Positions 5,086 to 6,494 of a DNA stretch of 6,494 nt are shown here, piece by piece. The translations under genes and the position numbers were made by a program. The notes under the pieces were generated by a model that was not told where the DNA came from, ran no database searches, and saw only the letters and a program-made list of their open reading frames with translations. Source of the stretch: Pseudomonadota bacterium. GTDB lineage: Bacteria > Pseudomonadota > Gammaproteobacteria > Burkholderiales > Burkholderiaceae_B. The stretch is taken from positions 1 through 6,494 of the forward strand of contig JAEZBO010000239.1 in assembly GCA_023427085.1 (NCBI GenBank), in the 5' to 3' direction. Numbering within the stretch: position 1 is the first letter of the stretch; each line of letters starts with the position of its first letter.

Positions 5086-6357
5086 ATGGGCGAGTTTTTC
5101 GATGCATTGGAAATCCGCGATCCGGAGCGGCGCGAGCGCGACCTGCTGGCGGCGCTGCCCGGCGCGATAGCCCGCGCGGTGGCGACGGCGCCGGCCATCG
5201 CCAGGCAGCTGCACGGCGTCGACCCCTGGAGCGTGGACAGCCGCGCGGCGCTGGCGCGCCTGCCGGTGCTGCGCAAGAGCCAGCTGCTGGAGGCCCAGCA
5301 GGCGGCGCGCGCGGCGGGGTCGGGCGCGGCCGGCACCATCGAGCGTGTCTTCGGCGGCTATTCGGCGATCGGCTGGGGCCAGTCGCTGCGGGTGTTCGCG
5401 TCACCCGGGCCGATGTACGAACCCGAAAGCGCGCGGCCCGACTACTGGCGTTTCGCGCGGGCCATGTACGCGGCCGGCTTTCGCGCCGGCGAGCTGGCCT
5501 ACAACTGCTTTTCGTACCACTTCACGCCGGCCGGCTCGATGATGGAGACCGCCGCGCATGCAGTCGGCTGCACGGTGTTCCCGGGCGGCACCGGCCAGAC
5601 CGAGCAGCAGGTGCGGGCGATCCTCGACCTGGCGCCCAGCGGCTACACCGGCACGCCGAGCTTCCTCAAGATCATCCTCGAGAAGGCCGACGAACTCGGC
5701 CTGCCGCTGGTCTCGCTCAAGCGCGCGCTGGTATCGGGCGAGGCCTTTCCGCCGTCGCTGCGCGACTGGCTGGCCGAGCGCGGCGTGCAGGGCTACCAGG
5801 CCTACGGCAGCGCCGACCTGGGCATGATCGCGTTCGAGACGCCCGCGCGCGAAGGCCTGGTGCTGGGCGAGGACATCCTGGTCGAGATCGTGCGGCCCGG
5901 CCCCGGCACGCCGGTGCCCGACGGCGAGGTCGGCGAGGTGGTCGTCACCACGCTCAATCCCGACTATCCGCTGGTGCGCTTCGGTACCGGCGACCTGTCG
6001 GCGGTGATGGCGGGCCGCTCGCCTTGCGGGCGCAGCAATACCCGCATCAAGGGCTGGATGGGCCGTGCCGACCAGACCACCAAGGTGCGCGGCCTGTTCG
6101 TGCATCCGACCCAGGTCGCCGAGGTGCTGGCGCGCCATCCCGAACTCGGCCGCGCGCGGCTGGTGATCAGCGGCACGGTCGGCAGCGACCGCATGCTATT
6201 GCGCGTCGAGGCGGCGCAACGGCCCGACGGCCTGGCCGAACGCGTCGGTGCGTCGGTGCGCGACGTCACCAAGCTGCGCGCCGAGATCGAACTGGCCGCG
6301 CCGGGCTCGCTGCCCAACGACGGCAAGGTCATCGAGGACGCGCGCTCCTACGAGTAG
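5086..6357 (+). CDS. PaaK-like AMP-binding acyl/aryl-CoA ligase homologue with divergent P-loop
   Basis: Predicted cytoplasmic adenylate-forming enzyme, 423 residues, close to the ~430 of phenylacetate-CoA ligases. Such enzymes convert a carboxylate, ATP and CoA to acyl-CoA, AMP and pyrophosphate. Readable core motifs: an N-terminal LPVLRKSQLL similar to the LPxxxKxDL of PaaK, A5-like YGSADLG (240-246, Asp in place of the usual Glu), A7-like RFGTGDL (298-304), A8-like GRADQTTKVRGLFVHP (from 326), and an A10-like PGSLPNDGK with the candidate catalytic lysine K414. The Ser/Thr/Gly-rich P-loop (SSGTTGKP in PaaK) is not present; its place appears to be taken by FASPGPMYEPE (104-114). Activity as a ligase is therefore likely but not certain. 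It is the last gene of the transporter operon, so it probably acts on the imported compound or a product of it. Alternatives are a ligase with altered nucleotide handling, or a non-catalytic relative. Confidence 0.85.
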   Translation: MGEFFDALEIRDPERRERDLLAALPGAIARAVATAPAIARQLHGVDPWSVDSRAALARLPVLRKSQLLEAQQAARAAGSGAAGTIERVFGGYSAIGWGQSLRVFASPGPMYEPESARPDYWRFARAMYAAGFRAGELAYNCFSYHFTPAGSMMETAAHAVGCTVFPGGTGQTEQQVRAILDLAPSGYTGTPSFLKIILEKADELGLPLVSLKRALVSGEAFPPSLRDWLAERGVQGYQAYGSADLGMIAFETPAREGLVLGEDILVEIVRPGPGTPVPDGEVGEVVVTTLNPDYPLVRFGTGDLSAVMAGRSPCGRSNTRIKGWMGRADQTTKVRGLFVHPTQVAEVLARHPELGRARLVISGTVGSDRMLLRVEAAQRPDGLAERVGASVRDVTKLRAEIELAAPGSLPNDGKVIEDARSYE

Positions 6358-6372
6358 CGGGACCGCCGCCGC

Positions 6373-6390
6373 GGCATCCTAGCGGGTGCC
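6373..6390 (+). promoter_or_regulatory. Stem-loop 15 bases after the ligase-like gene
   Basis: GGCATCC (6373-6379) pairs with GGGTGCC (6384-6390) through 7 positions, one a T-G wobble, around a 4-base TAGC loop. No T-run follows directly. It may act with the next hairpin at the operon's 3' end, though the two share base 6390. Confidence 0.3.
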
Positions 6391-6414
6391 ATGCTCCGGC
6401 CGAAGCATGCGTTT
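6390..6414 (+). terminator. Weak candidate intrinsic terminator at the operon end
   Basis: CATGCT (6390-6395) and AGCATG (6404-6409) form a perfect 6-bp stem with an 8-base GC-rich loop, followed by CGTTT. It begins 32 bases after the last stop codon, a sensible place for operon termination. Only three T residues follow, so it is weak by the usual criteria and may instead be a 3'-end stability element. Confidence 0.35.
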
Positions 6415-6428
6415 GACGCGTCTGGGCG

Positions 6429-6494
6429 CGCGGCGCAAAAACGAGCGGGGCGCGCCGCGGGGGGGGCCCCCCCCGGCCAACTTAACAACCCACC
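6429..6494. other. Low-confidence contig end with G8C8 block
   Basis: Eight G (6459-6466) are followed directly by eight C (6467-6474), then GGCC and a 16-base tail made almost only of A and C with two T (6479-6494). The composition breaks abruptly from the rest of the window. Just before it, CGCGGCGC (6429-6436) is inverted as GCGCCGCG (6452-6459), giving an 8-bp stem. Sequencing or assembly error at a strong hairpin near the contig end is the likeliest explanation; no gene is seen. Confidence 0.55.

Noticed and set aside
4066..5214. A 382-codon minus-strand open frame opposite livF
   Set aside because: No family motif was recognised, its composition is biased to Ala, Val, Asp, His and Gln, and it lies entirely opposite well-supported genes.
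3951..6416. An 821-codon open frame on the + strand in another frame
   Set aside because: It overlaps the end of the binding-protein gene, all of livF and the ligase-like gene. The product is Arg/Ala/Gly/Pro-rich low-complexity sequence, the normal shadow frame in GC-rich DNA.

Overview
The window looks like a draft contig from a high-GC proteobacterium, most plausibly a betaproteobacterium of the Burkholderiales (Bordetella/Achromobacter-like). This placement rests on strong G/C preference at third codon positions, the protein sequences and the gene order. No rRNA or other phylogenetic marker is present, so the genus is an inference. The first base falls inside a gene, and the last ~35 bases look like unreliable end-of-contig sequence.

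Layout, all on the + strand. Bases 1-687 hold the 3' part of a LivG-type ABC ATPase, cut at its Walker A motif. It is followed by a LivH-type permease (696-1625), a LivM-type permease (1652-2716), a periplasmic solute-binding protein with a signal peptide (2795-4114), a LivF-type ABC ATPase (4198-5031) and a PaaK-like, adenylate-forming acyl/aryl-CoA ligase homologue (5086-6357). Gaps are 8, 26, 78, 83 and 54 bases, so a single polycistronic operon is likely. The two larger gaps flank the binding-protein gene. The gap before it has a small stem-loop and a short dyad just upstream of a strong Shine-Dalgarno. The gap after it has an 11-bp perfect GC stem-loop with no T-tract. Bases 6358-6494 carry two small stem-loops, one a weak terminator candidate, and then a G8C8 block and an atypical tail. 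No tRNA, rRNA, CRISPR array, insertion sequence or phage gene was seen.

How the genes work together: the binding protein would capture a solute in the periplasm, LivH and LivM would form the membrane channel, and the LivG/LivF ATPase pair would power import. This is a complete hydrophobic-amino-acid-type (HAAT/Liv) ABC importer. The adjoining CoA-ligase-like gene suggests that the cargo is an organic or aromatic carboxylate activated to a CoA thioester after entry, rather than leucine, isoleucine or valine. The system type is known. The most unusual points are the loss of the standard phosphate-binding loop in the ligase homologue and the lopsided set of ATPase motifs in LivG and LivF.
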